Source of the DNA: JABDQW01 sp942492025
GTDB lineage: Bacteria > Pseudomonadota > Gammaproteobacteria > SZUA-229
Length of the DNA stretch: 64,000 nt
Direction of reading: 5' to 3'
Assembly: GCA_942492025.1 (NCBI GenBank)
Contig: CALODJ010000008.1
Location: 62,001 to 126,000, forward strand
Part shown: in pieces, positions 28,475 through 37,972 of the stretch
Layout: each line of letters opens with the position of its first letter
Numbering within the stretch: position 1 is the stretch's first letter
The notes under the pieces: model-generated
Databases searched by the model: none
What the model saw: the letters and a program-made list of their open reading frames with translations, nothing else
What the model was told of the DNA's origin: nothing
Made by a program: the position numbers and the translations under genes

Positions 28475-29794
28475 ATGACCGATATCGATACCCTGTTGCA
28501 TGGCCGCTGGATTATTCCCGTGACTGAGGGTGACCCCTGCCTGCACAATCACAGCATCGGGATTCATGAAGATCGTATTGTTGCAGTGATCCCGACCGAA
28601 ACCGCAAAAACAACGTATCGAGCTTCCATCGAACGGGAACTCCCTGATCACGCACTCATTCCAGGCCTGATCAATGCACATACGCATGCTGCGATGAGTC
28701 TGTTCCGGGGTTTGTCCGACGATATAGCACTGATGGACTGGTTACAGAACCATATCTGGCCGGCTGAATCAAAATGGGTCAATGAAGATTTTATCCACTG
28801 CGGCACCGAACTCGCGATTGCCGAAATGTTGCGCAGCGGAACCACCTGCTTCAATGACATGTATTTTTTTCCGGACATCACCGCCCGTGTCGCAAAAAGC
28901 GCCGGTATACGTGCCTGTGTTGGCCTGATCGTGATCGATTTTCCGACGATATGGGCCAGCAATGCAGCAGAATACATCGAGAAAGGGATCGCCGTGCACG
29001 ACAGTTTTCGCGACGACGAGCTCATCACAACGAGCTTCGCACCTCACGCACCCTATACCGTTTCGGACGAACCACTGGAGACAATTCGCAGCTTTGCACA
29101 TGAAATCGACATACCAATCACCATGCACATCCACGAAACCGCCCATGAAGTCGCGCAAGCGGTTGATAAAACCGGCATCAGGCCCTTTCAACGTTTACAC
29201 GCGCTCGGACTGGTCAGCCCATCACTGCTGGCCGTGCACATGACACAGATCGAGCAAGACGAAATCGATATTCTGGCGAGCAGCGGCTGTCATGTGGTCC
29301 ACTGTCCCGAATCAAATCTGAAGCTGGCCAGTGGCTTTTGTCCGGTGTCCGAATTACTCAAGAGCGGCGTTAATGTTGCGCTGGGCACTGATGGCGCTGC
29401 AAGCAACAATGATCTGGACATGCTCGGCGAGATGCGAAGTGCAGCGCTGCTGGCCAAGGGTGTGGCCGCAGACCCTACCGCCTTGCCTGCATCTGCAGCA
29501 CTGAGAATGGCCACTATAAATGGCGCCAGGGCGCTTGCTATCGATGATCGCGTCGGCTCACTCGAGGCGGGAAAGCAGGCAGACATCGTCGCGATTAACA
29601 TGAGCAGTATTGAAACCACACCGGTTTACGATCCGCTATCACATCTGGTTTATAGTTGTGGACGCGACCAGGTATCGGATGTCTGGATTGCCGGCAGGCA
29701 TGTCATGAAAAACCGCATACTCACCGGCCTGGACGAATCCAGTATTCGCCAGCAGGCGCAGCAATGGAGCCAGAAAATAGGATCTGAACATTGA
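28475..29794 (+). CDS. mtaD: TRZ/ATZ amidohydrolase, 5'-methylthioadenosine/S-adenosylhomocysteine deaminase type
   Basis: A zinc-dependent deaminase of adenosine-like compounds from SAM metabolism; 439 residues. Metal ligands H69 and H71 are in NAHTHAAMSLFRG. MHIHETAHEV, the VHM strand and LGTDGAASNNDLDM carry the remaining ligands. It is followed by ubiG and gph as in Pseudomonas. The substrate assignment rests on the family. Confidence 0.88.
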   Translation: MTDIDTLLHGRWIIPVTEGDPCLHNHSIGIHEDRIVAVIPTETAKTTYRASIERELPDHALIPGLINAHTHAAMSLFRGLSDDIALMDWLQNHIWPAESKWVNEDFIHCGTELAIAEMLRSGTTCFNDMYFFPDITARVAKSAGIRACVGLIVIDFPTIWASNAAEYIEKGIAVHDSFRDDELITTSFAPHAPYTVSDEPLETIRSFAHEIDIPITMHIHETAHEVAQAVDKTGIRPFQRLHALGLVSPSLLAVHMTQIEQDEIDILASSGCHVVHCPESNLKLASGFCPVSELLKSGVNVALGTDGAASNNDLDMLGEMRSAALLAKGVAADPTALPASAALRMATINGARALAIDDRVGSLEAGKQADIVAINMSSIETTPVYDPLSHLVYSCGRDQVSDVWIAGRHVMKNRILTGLDESSIRQQAQQWSQKIGSEH

Positions 29795-29819
29795 GCCATA
29801 TCGGCGTAGAATATGCGTC

Positions 29820-30530
29820 ATGATAGATCCAGAAGCCAATATCGATCCAGCCGAGATCAGAAAATTCGAGGAACTGGCAACACGCTGGTGGGATAAGCAG
29901 GGTGAATTTAAGCCGCTGCATGATATCAATCCGCTGAGACTTAACTTTATTGACACTGGCAGTCCGTTGTCCGGTAAACGCGTGCTGGATGTTGGTTGTG
30001 GCGGCGGCATCCTCAGTGAGAGCATGGCGCAATGCGGCGCAGTGGTGACCGGTACCGACATGGGTAAGGCGCCCTTGTCTGTGGCCAGACTGCACGCCAT
30101 GGAATCCGAACTTGATATCGATTATCAGCAGATTACGGTTGAAGAGCTTGCGGCTTCACATGCCGACACCTTTGATATCATAACCTGCATGGAATTGCTC
30201 GAGCATGTTCCTGATCCCTTTTCCGTGATCAAGGCCTGTACACAGATGGTCAAAGCCGGTGGATCAATATATTTCTCCACCATCAACCGTAACCCCAAAT
30301 CTTACCTGTTTGCCATTATCGGTGCTGAGTATCTGATGAAAATGCTGCCCCCCGGCACACACGATTACAGCAAGTTCATCCGCCCGTCAGAACTTGATGT
30401 CTGGTGCCGTGAGGCAGGCCTCAACGTGATCAGCATCCAAGGTATCAGCTATAATCCTGTCACACGCATGTACCGTACCAGCGGCGATGTTACTGTTAAC
30501 TACATGGTGCATTACGTCAAACCAGAGTAG
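29820..30530 (+). CDS. ubiG: Ubiquinone biosynthesis O-methyltransferase UbiG
   Basis: Performs both O-methylations in ubiquinone synthesis; 236 residues. The start IDPAEIRKFEELATRWWDKQGEFKPLH is the UbiG signature. The SAM-binding motif is VLDVGCGGGILSESMA. It lies 25 bp after mtaD and just before gph. Confidence 0.97.
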   Translation: MIDPEANIDPAEIRKFEELATRWWDKQGEFKPLHDINPLRLNFIDTGSPLSGKRVLDVGCGGGILSESMAQCGAVVTGTDMGKAPLSVARLHAMESELDIDYQQITVEELAASHADTFDIITCMELLEHVPDPFSVIKACTQMVKAGGSIYFSTINRNPKSYLFAIIGAEYLMKMLPPGTHDYSKFIRPSELDVWCREAGLNVISIQGISYNPVTRMYRTSGDVTVNYMVHYVKPE

Positions 30531-30531
30531 C

Positions 30532-31185
30532 GTGAGTAAAATCAAGACTGTTTTATTTGATCTCGACGGGACCCTGATCGATACAGCGCCCGATATGGCG
30601 GCTGCACTCGAAACCCTGTGCCAGGAAGAAAAGCAACCGGTGCTCGCTTACGAACAGGTGCGACCTGTCGTTTCCAATGGCAGTGTTGCGCTGATCAACC
30701 TCGCTTTCGGCGACATCGTTGAGGACGACAGGCTGACGCACCTAAAGCAGCGTTATCTTGAGATATATCAAGAAAATATCTGCATAGAATCCACGCCATT
30801 CAAGGGTATTGAGACGGTACTGGGTCATATCGAGGATAATGGCCTGAACTGGGGTGTCGTCACCAACAAACCTGGCTGGCTGACGCTACCGTTGATGAGC
30901 AAGCTGCAACTGGCACAGCGTGCTGCCACCATCGTCAGCGGCGATACGACGAAGAACAGCAAGCCCCATCCTGAACCGATGAATCATGCCTGCAACGAAG
31001 CCAATTCCGAAGCGCATGAATGTATGTACATCGGTGATGCCAGACGGGATATCGAGGCAGGGAACAATGCTGGTATGAAAACAGTGGTCGCAAATTACGG
31101 TTACATTGCAACCGGCGAAGATGTCACTACCTGGGGTGCGGATGCAATCATCAACGCCCCTGAAGACATCCTGTTCTATCTCTAA
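30532..31185 (+). CDS. gph: Phosphoglycolate phosphatase (HAD family)
   Basis: Hydrolyses 2-phosphoglycolate. The GTG at 30532 is taken as start because it gives SKIKTVLFDLDGTLIDTAPDM, the HAD motif I at the N-terminus, and lies one base after the ubiG stop. HAD motif IV is YIGDARRDIEAGNNAGM. 217 residues. The stop TAA runs straight into a copy of the dispersed repeat. Confidence 0.93.
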   Translation: MSKIKTVLFDLDGTLIDTAPDMAAALETLCQEEKQPVLAYEQVRPVVSNGSVALINLAFGDIVEDDRLTHLKQRYLEIYQENICIESTPFKGIETVLGHIEDNGLNWGVVTNKPGWLTLPLMSKLQLAQRAATIVSGDTTKNSKPHPEPMNHACNEANSEAHECMYIGDARRDIEAGNNAGMKTVVANYGYIATGEDVTTWGADAIINAPEDILFYL

Positions 31186-31229
31186 CCCGCATTTCTCATC
31201 AGAGGGCGAGATGATCACGCAGGGATTTG
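31183..31229 (+). repeat. Copy of the dispersed repeat after gph (copy 4)
   Basis: Starts with the gph stop codon: TAACCCGCATTTCTCATCAG, then AGGGCGAGATGATCACGCAG. This inner part matches the right arm of the copy at 45595-45725 almost base for base. It occupies most of the 53-bp gap between the convergent genes. Confidence 0.65.
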
Positions 31230-31238
31230 CGTTGGAGG

Positions 31239-31865
31239 TCAACTCAAGGCATCCGGTTTCAAAGCCAGGTAGCGCTCGAGGTCTTCGGGCCTGTCTACGT
31301 CCCAGCTTTGATCGAACAAACGGTAGTTCAGACCCAGACATTCTATATTACGCAAAGTATGGCTGAGTACATTCTCTGTACCCCAGGGCACATTCGATAA
31401 CAAATTTTCATCGTGGGTTGATGCGCCGATCAATACATAACCGCCATCTTCAGCAGGCACCAGAACGATGTCTGCACTGTCCAGTTGTTCGATTGCAGCA
31501 GCAATGGTGTTGATGTCGAGCTCAGGGGCATCTGTTCCAATGATGATGATCTTCTTGTAGTGGCCCAGCGCTGCCTTGAGCGCTCTCGACATACGCTCAC
31601 CCAGATTACTGCCAGATTGCGCTTGCAACTGAATTCCATAGCGCTGTTGGCAATTGAAAAAAAATGGATGCCGTGCATCGGGACTACACCATAACTGAAC
31701 ATCGCACAGTCTTGCAGCGGTGCACATCTGCAAACGATCGTGAGTAAAGTCTTCATGCAGCTTCGCCGCTTGCTCTGCGGTAATGTGTGGAATCAGGCGT
31801 GTTTTCACCCGCCCGGCAACGGGAGCCTTGGTAAAGACCAGAATGACACCGTCCTTATACTTCAT
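31239..31865 (-). CDS. TIGR04282-type glycosyltransferase (arsenosugar set)
   Basis: A GT-A fold nucleotidyl/glycosyltransferase of 208 residues. It opens VILVFTKAPVAGRVKTRLIP, the TIGR04282 signature; IIIGTDAPELD and LVPAEDGGYVLIG are also present. Family members are annotated as arsenosugar biosynthesis glycosyltransferases because they cluster with TIGR04283 and a radical SAM partner, exactly as here. 7 bp separate it from the next gene. Confidence 0.85.
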   Translation of the reverse strand: MKYKDGVILVFTKAPVAGRVKTRLIPHITAEQAAKLHEDFTHDRLQMCTAARLCDVQLWCSPDARHPFFFNCQQRYGIQLQAQSGSNLGERMSRALKAALGHYKKIIIIGTDAPELDINTIAAAIEQLDSADIVLVPAEDGGYVLIGASTHDENLLSNVPWGTENVLSHTLRNIECLGLNYRLFDQSWDVDRPEDLERYLALKPDALS

Positions 31866-31872
31866 CCGATGC

Positions 31873-32544
31873 TCACTGATACTGTTGCGCGAGTTTTTCT
31901 ACAGGTACGCCGAGAACGAACTGCAGGCGCAGCCGCCACATTAGCCATAGAGTGCGTAAAATACCGTTTTGCTCCCAGCGCCTGCTTGATGTGACCACGT
32001 GTCGTGATATACATGCCGGCCATCCGAGGTTGCGCAGTCTCTTGCTGAACAGTACATCCTCCATCAGCGGTATCTGCGGATAATTTCCAACGATATCGAT
32101 ACATTCATTGCTGACAAATATCGCCTGGTCACCGGTCGCGACCCCGGTAATACAGGAACGCAAATTCATCATGCGCTCAATTACGCGAAACATAAAGTGA
32201 TCACCCGATAGCCGCACTTTGAAGCGCCCCCAAAAATAACCGTCCTCGACGGCATCGATGACGTTCACAAGCGCATCATACGCCATCTGCGTATCGGCAT
32301 GCAGAAACAGCAGAATATCACCCCGCGCCGCCGCAATGCCGTGGTTCATCTGCAAAGCCCTGCCACTATCGCTGAACAACACCTTATCGGCATATAACTG
32401 TGCGACCGCCACAGTTTCGTCACGACTGCCGCCATCAATAACGATCAGCTCATGCCCTTGATTGCGGCACGGGGCCAGAGACGCAAGTGTCCCACCGATA
32501 TGCTCAGCTTCATTCAACACAGGAATAATGATCGAAACTTTCAT
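31873..32544 (-). CDS. TIGR04283-type family 2 glycosyltransferase (arsenosugar set)
   Basis: A GT2 glycosyltransferase, 223 residues from the ATG at 32544 (MKVSIIIPVLNEAEHIGGTL). The nucleotide-sugar motifs VIDGGSRDET and ILLFLHADTQM are present, and GVATGDQAIFVSNE matches the TIGR04283 pattern. A start 10 codons upstream is possible but lacks homology. It sits between the TIGR04282 gene and the radical SAM gene. Confidence 0.85.
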   Translation of the reverse strand: MKVSIIIPVLNEAEHIGGTLASLAPCRNQGHELIVIDGGSRDETVAVAQLYADKVLFSDSGRALQMNHGIAAARGDILLFLHADTQMAYDALVNVIDAVEDGYFWGRFKVRLSGDHFMFRVIERMMNLRSCITGVATGDQAIFVSNECIDIVGNYPQIPLMEDVLFSKRLRNLGWPACISRHVVTSSRRWEQNGILRTLWLMWRLRLQFVLGVPVEKLAQQYQ

Positions 32545-32607
32545 GTTAGCCCGCTTTGCGTTCCCGACGAACACAAATGTTTTGATCCATGTGCTTCACG
32601 TACGTTC

Positions 32608-32640
32608 GCGTTGTTTGCGTTGTTTGCGTTGTTTGCGTTT
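32608..32640. repeat. Tandem repeat of GCGTTGTTT
   Basis: Three exact copies of the 9-mer GCGTTGTTT followed by GCGTTTTTC, in the gap between the GT2 gene and the radical SAM gene. It is outside coding sequence, so its length could vary by slippage. Confidence 0.8.
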
Positions 32641-32676
32641 TTCGCGGACAAACCCGGCGAAATGCATCTGCATGTT

Positions 32677-33636
32677 TTACGATGACAAGGCACCGCCGCA
32701 GCTTGAGCCCTGCCCGGCAGTACAAGCGTAACAATGGTCCATAACGACTATGGGTCCGTTACTGATATCCTTGAGCATGATATCCCGCAGATGTGTCCGG
32801 CCTTTGCCCGCACCCAGATCAAGGCCCAGCATCTGATTGAAGTCACAATCATACACATAACCTTGCCAGTCGACGCTAATAAGGCTCTTACACATAACCG
32901 ATTCGAGGTTCTCCTCTTTGTGCGAAGTCTTCAGTGTATTCATGTATGAACTGAATTCACCCTTTGATAACAATGCACTGCCAAAGCGATTTATCGGCAC
33001 ATTCGCCAGTGTAAACAGCCTATCGAATTTGATTGCGTAATTTTCCCACAACACTTTCTGGTAGGCCGCCTCCAGCGCAGCCTGTGATGGCGGCAGGTTG
33101 GTGCCCTGGGGGTTATATACCAGGTTCAGAACAAGCCCTTCCCCGTGCCCATAACCGTGCACATTCAGATTCTGCAAGCCACTGATACTCTTTTTGAACA
33201 CACCGGTTCCCCGCTGTGTATTCACATTTTCTTCCAGATAACAGGGCAAGGAGGCAATAACTTCCACACCCTTTGCTGCCAGAAACGCTGCCAGCTCCTC
33301 GTATCCCGGCTCTTCAAGAATGGTCAGGTTACACCGGTCCAGCACATGAACCCCTTTCGCGCGTGCTGTGGTGACCAGATCCATGAAGTATGGATTCATT
33401 TCCGGCGCCCCACCCGTTAAATCGAGCGTCGATATCCCTTGCGTGTCAATAAAATCGATCACATCATCAATCGTTTGGCGCTGCATGATTTCCTTGCGAC
33501 GCGGGCTGGCATCAACGTGACAATGCAGACACTGTTGATTGCAAAGATAACCCAGGTTCACCTGCAAGGTATCGAGTTTCTTGCGCCGTAGTGATGGAAA
33601 ATCGCTCTTTCTCAAATGTTCAATCGTACTTAACAT
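32677..33636 (-). CDS. arsS: Radical SAM protein, ArsS-type
   Basis: A 319-residue radical SAM/Cys-rich protein (TIGR04167 type). The cluster motif is C32, C36, C39 (CNQQCLHCHVDASPRR). A C-terminal Cys-rich part has MCKSLISVDWQGYVYDCDF and DHCYACTAGQGSSCGG. Relatives make arsenosugars by radical adenosylation of methylated arsenicals, and some carry selenocysteine; here the positions are Cys. The arsM partner is not in the window, so the substrate is an inference from the neighbours. Confidence 0.85.
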   Translation of the reverse strand: MLSTIEHLRKSDFPSLRRKKLDTLQVNLGYLCNQQCLHCHVDASPRRKEIMQRQTIDDVIDFIDTQGISTLDLTGGAPEMNPYFMDLVTTARAKGVHVLDRCNLTILEEPGYEELAAFLAAKGVEVIASLPCYLEENVNTQRGTGVFKKSISGLQNLNVHGYGHGEGLVLNLVYNPQGTNLPPSQAALEAAYQKVLWENYAIKFDRLFTLANVPINRFGSALLSKGEFSSYMNTLKTSHKEENLESVMCKSLISVDWQGYVYDCDFNQMLGLDLGAGKGRTHLRDIMLKDISNGPIVVMDHCYACTAGQGSSCGGALSS

Positions 33637-33818
33637 AGTTCACCTCACGGCAACTGTTGGCTTAAAACGTTCTACCCGTTTCCGTTTGTAGCGTTAGCTT
33701 GCAAACGAAGCGCGCTTTGTCGGATCACGCCTGGAATACAGTTCTTTTTTGAAAGATATGATTTAGTGATAGCCTGAATCAAAAGAGTTCAATCAAATAG
33801 TGCTATGGTTGCATTAAC

Positions 33819-33842
33819 CAAAAGGCCGGCAGATTACGGCCT
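33819..33842 (-). terminator. Intrinsic terminator after the SCP2-like gene
   Basis: On the minus strand AGGCCG, an 8-base loop, CGGCCT and then TTTT. It begins about 25 bases after the stop of the gene at 33867. Confidence 0.6.
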
Positions 33843-33866
33843 GTTGATGGAACTGCCAGAAAATGC

Positions 33867-34265
33867 TCAATTGACCTTGCCCATGAGTGAAAAACATTTG
33901 ACGAAGGCACCCGCCAGTGCTGGATCCTTGATCATTGTCTTATAGTCACCTTTATTAAAAAACAACGCACGTGAGGTGTAGGCGATACCCAGCTTCATCA
34001 GACCGGGTGGTCTTGACAGCACGCCCAGCCAGAATTTCTCTTCCGCACGAAGGTCCCAGTTGATGTCATCCTCAGGTTTCCTGCCGATGGAGACCATATG
34101 GCCGTTTTCAATGGTCATGACAAAACGAGGCTCATTTTCGTCCTTATAACCAAAAGCAACCAATGAGCTGAATTTTGCACTTCCCAACATGTCGGTAATC
34201 TCTCGATCTGAATTCCATATCTCCATATACGCCCTGGCCCACTCATCTGTGAACATTTCTGCCAT
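33867..34265 (-). CDS. SCP2 sterol-transfer-like protein
   Basis: A 132-residue soluble protein without signal peptide. The pattern (alpha helix, then FVMTIENGHMVSIGRKPEDDINWDL and a hydrophobic C-terminal half with YTSRALFFNKGD) looks like the SCP2 lipid-binding domain. It may bind a lipid or CoA ester; the ligand is unknown. It stands alone between purA and the radical SAM gene, with its own terminator. Confidence 0.6.
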   Translation of the reverse strand: MAEMFTDEWARAYMEIWNSDREITDMLGSAKFSSLVAFGYKDENEPRFVMTIENGHMVSIGRKPEDDINWDLRAEEKFWLGVLSRPPGLMKLGIAYTSRALFFNKGDYKTMIKDPALAGAFVKCFSLMGKVN

Positions 34266-34408
34266 ATCTTGTTCTCTGACGTCTACCCCTTCGGCCTATT
34301 CCTTGTGTCTTTTGGTTATATAGATAGCAAGCTGTACGACTGGCCTGCATCTTGACTCAATGTTTGATAAGTTTCGAATCTGACCACAGCCATGTATCGG
34401 CGGTATGG

Positions 34409-35701
34409 TCAATCAAACGGATGCTTCAGAATAATGGTCTGATCACGCTCCGGGCCGGTGGAAACAATATCGACCGGTACACCGACGATTTCCTGCATAC
34501 GATTCAGATAGTCACGCGCCTTGTCCGGCAGGGAATCAATGTCCTTGATGCCTAGCGTTGACTCTTGCCAGCCAGGCATTTCTTCGTAGATCGGCTCGCA
34601 CTGTTCAATGGCATCGGCACCCAACGGCGGCATGTCGACTGTTCGGCCATTATATTTATAACTCGTCGCCAACTTCAACGTTTCCAGCCCATCCAGCACA
34701 TCCAGTTTGGTGATACACAAACCAGTGAGGCTGTTGATCTGCGCGGCGCGTCGCAGGGCAACGCCATCAAACCAGCCGCAGCGGCGGCTACGCCCGGTGG
34801 TGGCGCCGAATTCATGACCCTGGGTACCAAGATGGTCGCCAATATCATCGAATAATTCAGTTGGAAACGGGCCGGCACCTACCCGCGTAGTATAAGCCTT
34901 GGTAATTCCCAGTATATAATCCAGGTCACACGGTCCAACGCCGCTGCCGGTACAGGCACCGCCAGCTGTTGTGTTTGAGGAGGTCACATAGGGATAAGTA
35001 CCCTGATCGATATCCAGCAAGGTACCCTGCGCACCTTCGAACATAATGTTGTCGCCCTGCTGACGATAGCGTGTCAGCATGCCAGGTATATCAGCAACAA
35101 GGGCTGCCAGCTTTTCGCGATAACCCAGGCTCTGATCCAACACCTGGTGATAGTCGACTTCATCCGCTTTGAAATAATGCTTCAAGCTGAAGTTATGATA
35201 ATCCATCACGGATGTGAGTTTTTCGGCAAACGCCTGTTCGTCGAGTAAATCGGCAAGACGTAAGCCACGGCGGGAGATCTTGTCTTCATAAGCCGGACCG
35301 ATTCCGCGACCGGTGGTACCGATAGCCGACTTGCCGCGCGCGAGCTCACGGGCCTGGTCAAGCGCGATATGATAGGGCAGGATCAACGGACAGGCTTCAG
35401 AAATGCGCAGTCGTTCAGCAGCCGGTACACCACGCTGTTGCAGCATCTCCAGCTCTTCGAACAAGGCCGCGGGTGACAGCACGACACCATTTCCGATCAG
35501 ACACATGACGTTATCACGCAGAACACCGGAGGGTATCAGATGAAGTACGGTTTTTTCCTCGCCGATAACCAGCGTATGACCGGCATTATGGCCACCCTGA
35601 AAACGCACGACCGCCGCTGCACGATCCGTTAATAAATCGACAATTTTACCTTTGCCCTCATCACCCCACTGGCTGCCGAGCACGACAACATTTCTTGCCA
35701 T
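34409..35701 (-). CDS. purA: Adenylosuccinate synthetase
   Basis: Converts IMP to adenylosuccinate using GTP and aspartate; 430 residues. GSQWGDEGKGKIVD (P-loop), GHNAGHT, GTTGRGIGPAYEDK and TGRSRRCGWFD are all present. It starts MARNVVVLGSQWGDEGK. It is 18 bp after hisZ and ends the hfq-to-purA gene string. Confidence 0.98.
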   Translation of the reverse strand: MARNVVVLGSQWGDEGKGKIVDLLTDRAAAVVRFQGGHNAGHTLVIGEEKTVLHLIPSGVLRDNVMCLIGNGVVLSPAALFEELEMLQQRGVPAAERLRISEACPLILPYHIALDQARELARGKSAIGTTGRGIGPAYEDKISRRGLRLADLLDEQAFAEKLTSVMDYHNFSLKHYFKADEVDYHQVLDQSLGYREKLAALVADIPGMLTRYRQQGDNIMFEGAQGTLLDIDQGTYPYVTSSNTTAGGACTGSGVGPCDLDYILGITKAYTTRVGAGPFPTELFDDIGDHLGTQGHEFGATTGRSRRCGWFDGVALRRAAQINSLTGLCITKLDVLDGLETLKLATSYKYNGRTVDMPPLGADAIEQCEPIYEEMPGWQESTLGIKDIDSLPDKARDYLNRMQEIVGVPVDIVSTGPERDQTIILKHPFD

Positions 35702-35719
35702 GAGTTAAACCTTTATTGA

Positions 35720-36907
35720 CTAAGTTTCGATAGAGACCAATTGCCATTGGCCATTGATTCGTCCGAGCGTCTGACTACAGCCCATAGCCGTGGCATCTTC
35801 AGGCTGGCCAGGCAACATTCTGGTAACACAGAAACCCTCAGCACGCAGTGACTCGATTTTCGCCTGCAGGGCTTCATCATCATCACCAGGCGCCAGAATT
35901 TTCAGCGGCATCGGTATGTCGCAGGTCGAAAGCTCCAGCAGTTGTTTCAAATCGGTACTGAAACCGGTCGCTGGCCTGGCACGCCCGAATATTTTTCCGA
36001 TATCATCGTAGCGTCCGCCGCGGGCTATTTCCTGCCCCATCTGGGGGACAAATACGCCGAAAACCACGCCTGTATGATAGTGATAGCCATGTAACTCAGC
36101 GAGATCGATATTGAGCTTGACTGCCCTGTTGTGTCTGCTGATGCTCTCAGCAACCTGTTCGAGATAATCGATGGCTGAAATAACGGACGGGCCTGCCGGT
36201 TTGAGCTGTTCGCGCGCACGGCCGATGATAGAAACATCACCATTCAGTTCAGCCAGTTGTGTAATCATGCCTGCGACTGATGTGTCTATATTGAGACCGG
36301 CTACGAGTTGACCGATTTCAGTGACTGCTTTTTGTTGCAGCAATTCGAACAGTCGAATTTCGTCGTCCTCGTCCAGTTGCGCCTGCTTTGCCAGGTTCTT
36401 GTATACATCAACATTACCAATATCGAGATAGATCTCGCGAATACCCGCGACTTCGAACGTTTTCAGCATCAAATCCAGTATTTCAACATCAGACTCAACA
36501 CCCGCATGACCATACAACTCGGCGCCAACCTGCAGGGGGCTGCGGCTGCTGCCAAAACTGTCCGACCGGGTATGTAACACGGTGCCGATATAACAAAGCC
36601 GTGTGGGACCTTCACGATTGAGTTGATGGGCGTCGATGCGCGCGACCTGTGGCGTCATGTCGGCACGTATCCCCAACGTACGCCCACTGAGTTGATCAAC
36701 CAGTTTGAAGGTCTGCAGGTCGAGGTCATACCCTGTGCCGGTAAGCAGCGACTCGATATGATCGATAAATGGCGGCATCACCATCTCGTAACCCCAGCTC
36801 AAGTAAAGATCAAGCAGGTTGCGACGCAGGCACTCCAGACGCGCCGCCTTTGCAGGCAACGCTTCCTCTATACCTTGCGGCAGAATCCAGTGTCCATTTA
36901 ACGTCAT
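35720..36907 (-). CDS. hisZ: ATP phosphoribosyltransferase regulatory subunit HisZ
   Basis: A HisS-like paralogue that activates short-form HisG in histidine synthesis; 395 residues from the ATG at 36907 (MTLNGHWILPQGIEEALPAKA). Class II synthetase motif 2 is recognisable (RTLGIRADMTPQVARI) but the protein lacks the C-terminal anticodon domain. A longer upstream frame gives 17 extra residues that overlap the DUF2065 gene and are unlikely. This location is conserved in gammaproteobacteria. Confidence 0.93.
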   Translation of the reverse strand: MTLNGHWILPQGIEEALPAKAARLECLRRNLLDLYLSWGYEMVMPPFIDHIESLLTGTGYDLDLQTFKLVDQLSGRTLGIRADMTPQVARIDAHQLNREGPTRLCYIGTVLHTRSDSFGSSRSPLQVGAELYGHAGVESDVEILDLMLKTFEVAGIREIYLDIGNVDVYKNLAKQAQLDEDDEIRLFELLQQKAVTEIGQLVAGLNIDTSVAGMITQLAELNGDVSIIGRAREQLKPAGPSVISAIDYLEQVAESISRHNRAVKLNIDLAELHGYHYHTGVVFGVFVPQMGQEIARGGRYDDIGKIFGRARPATGFSTDLKQLLELSTCDIPMPLKILAPGDDDEALQAKIESLRAEGFCVTRMLPGQPEDATAMGCSQTLGRINGQWQLVSIET

Positions 36908-36911
36908 GTGT

Positions 36912-37097
36912 CTATCTTGCGAGATAAAGAATGAACACACCGATAAGCATGCTGACAAAGCCGACGGTGCGTAATGCTTTATTGGTGAGACGCCCCGCCT
37001 GGATCATGGCCTGGCGCCAGCCATCGGGTGACAGGAACGGCAACATACCTTCGATCACCAGCACCAGCGCGATGGCACGCATGAGGTCATCCCACAT
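36912..37097 (-). CDS. DUF2065 small membrane protein
   Basis: 61 residues with two TM helices (about residues 5-20 and 45-59) joined by PDGWRQAMIQA, the DUF2065 (YjeT) pattern. Function unknown. It lies between hflC and hisZ, 4-8 bp from each. Confidence 0.9.
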   Translation of the reverse strand: MWDDLMRAIALVLVIEGMLPFLSPDGWRQAMIQAGRLTNKALRTVGFVSMLIGVFILYLAR

Positions 37098-37105
37098 TGC
37101 ACTGT

Positions 37106-37972
37106 TTATTGAGTGCCGTCAGAGGTCGAGAAGTAACGAAAGAACTCTGAGTCCGGTTCCAGCAAGATGATGTCTTCCGGAGTGGAAAAGTTGTTCTTGT
37201 AGGCATTGACGCTGCGGTGAAAGCGAAAGAATTCCTCGTTTTTACTGAATGCCTGAGCATAAATATTGGTTGCTTTGGCGTCACCTTCACCGCGTACTAT
37301 TTCAGAATCGCGATACGCTTCCGCCAGAATAATGCTGCGCTGACGGTCGGCATCGGCCCGAATACGTTCAGCTGCTTCAGCACCCTTGGAGCGGAAGTCT
37401 CTGGCAACACGCTCACGCTCGGCGCGCATGCGTCTGTAAACAGAGTCACTGACCCGTGCCGGCAAATCGATTTTCTTGATACGAACGTCGATGACTTCAA
37501 TGCCCAGCGTTTTGGCTTTATCCGTCGCCTCTGCCGTCATGATTTTCATGATCTCGGTGCGGTCACCGGCAATGACTTCCTGTACCGTGCGCTTACCGAA
37601 TTCATCACGCAGCCCATTATTGATGTTCTGATACAGCAGCCTACCGGCCAGTTCTTCATCGCCCTGTGTGGTTTTGAAATATTCTTCCACATCGACAATG
37701 CGCCACTTAACGAAAGAATCCACAATCAGGTCTTTCTTTTCTGCAGTCAGGAATCGCTCAGGCTGCTGGTCAATGGTCAGGATGCGTTGATCGAATTTTC
37801 TGACGTTGTTGATTACCGGCATCTTGAAATGCAGGCCTGGCTCGAAATCGGAGCGCAGTATTTCACCAAACTTGAACAGGATGGCTTTTTGTCGTTCATC
37901 AACAGTAAACACGGATGCCCATATCACCAGGGCTAAAACCGGTATGCCGAATTTGAGTATATTGGACACCAT
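37106..37972 (-). CDS. hflC: FtsH protease modulator HflC
   Basis: An SPFH/band 7 protein; with HflK it forms a membrane cage around FtsH. 288 residues, one N-terminal TM, then the SPFH domain (SVFTVDERQKAILFKFGEI) and long helical region (RMRAERERVARDFRSKGAEAAERIRADADRQRS). Its start overlaps the last base of the hflK stop. Confidence 0.96.
   Translation of the reverse strand: MVSNILKFGIPVLALVIWASVFTVDERQKAILFKFGEILRSDFEPGLHFKMPVINNVRKFDQRILTIDQQPERFLTAEKKDLIVDSFVKWRIVDVEEYFKTTQGDEELAGRLLYQNINNGLRDEFGKRTVQEVIAGDRTEIMKIMTAEATDKAKTLGIEVIDVRIKKIDLPARVSDSVYRRMRAERERVARDFRSKGAEAAERIRADADRQRSIILAEAYRDSEIVRGEGDAKATNIYAQAFSKNEEFFRFHRSVNAYKNNFSTPEDIILLEPDSEFFRYFSTSDGTQ

Noticed and set aside
34360..34405. 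tRNA-like TTCGAATC near purA
   Set aside because: No acceptor stem, D-arm or anticodon arm can be built around it.
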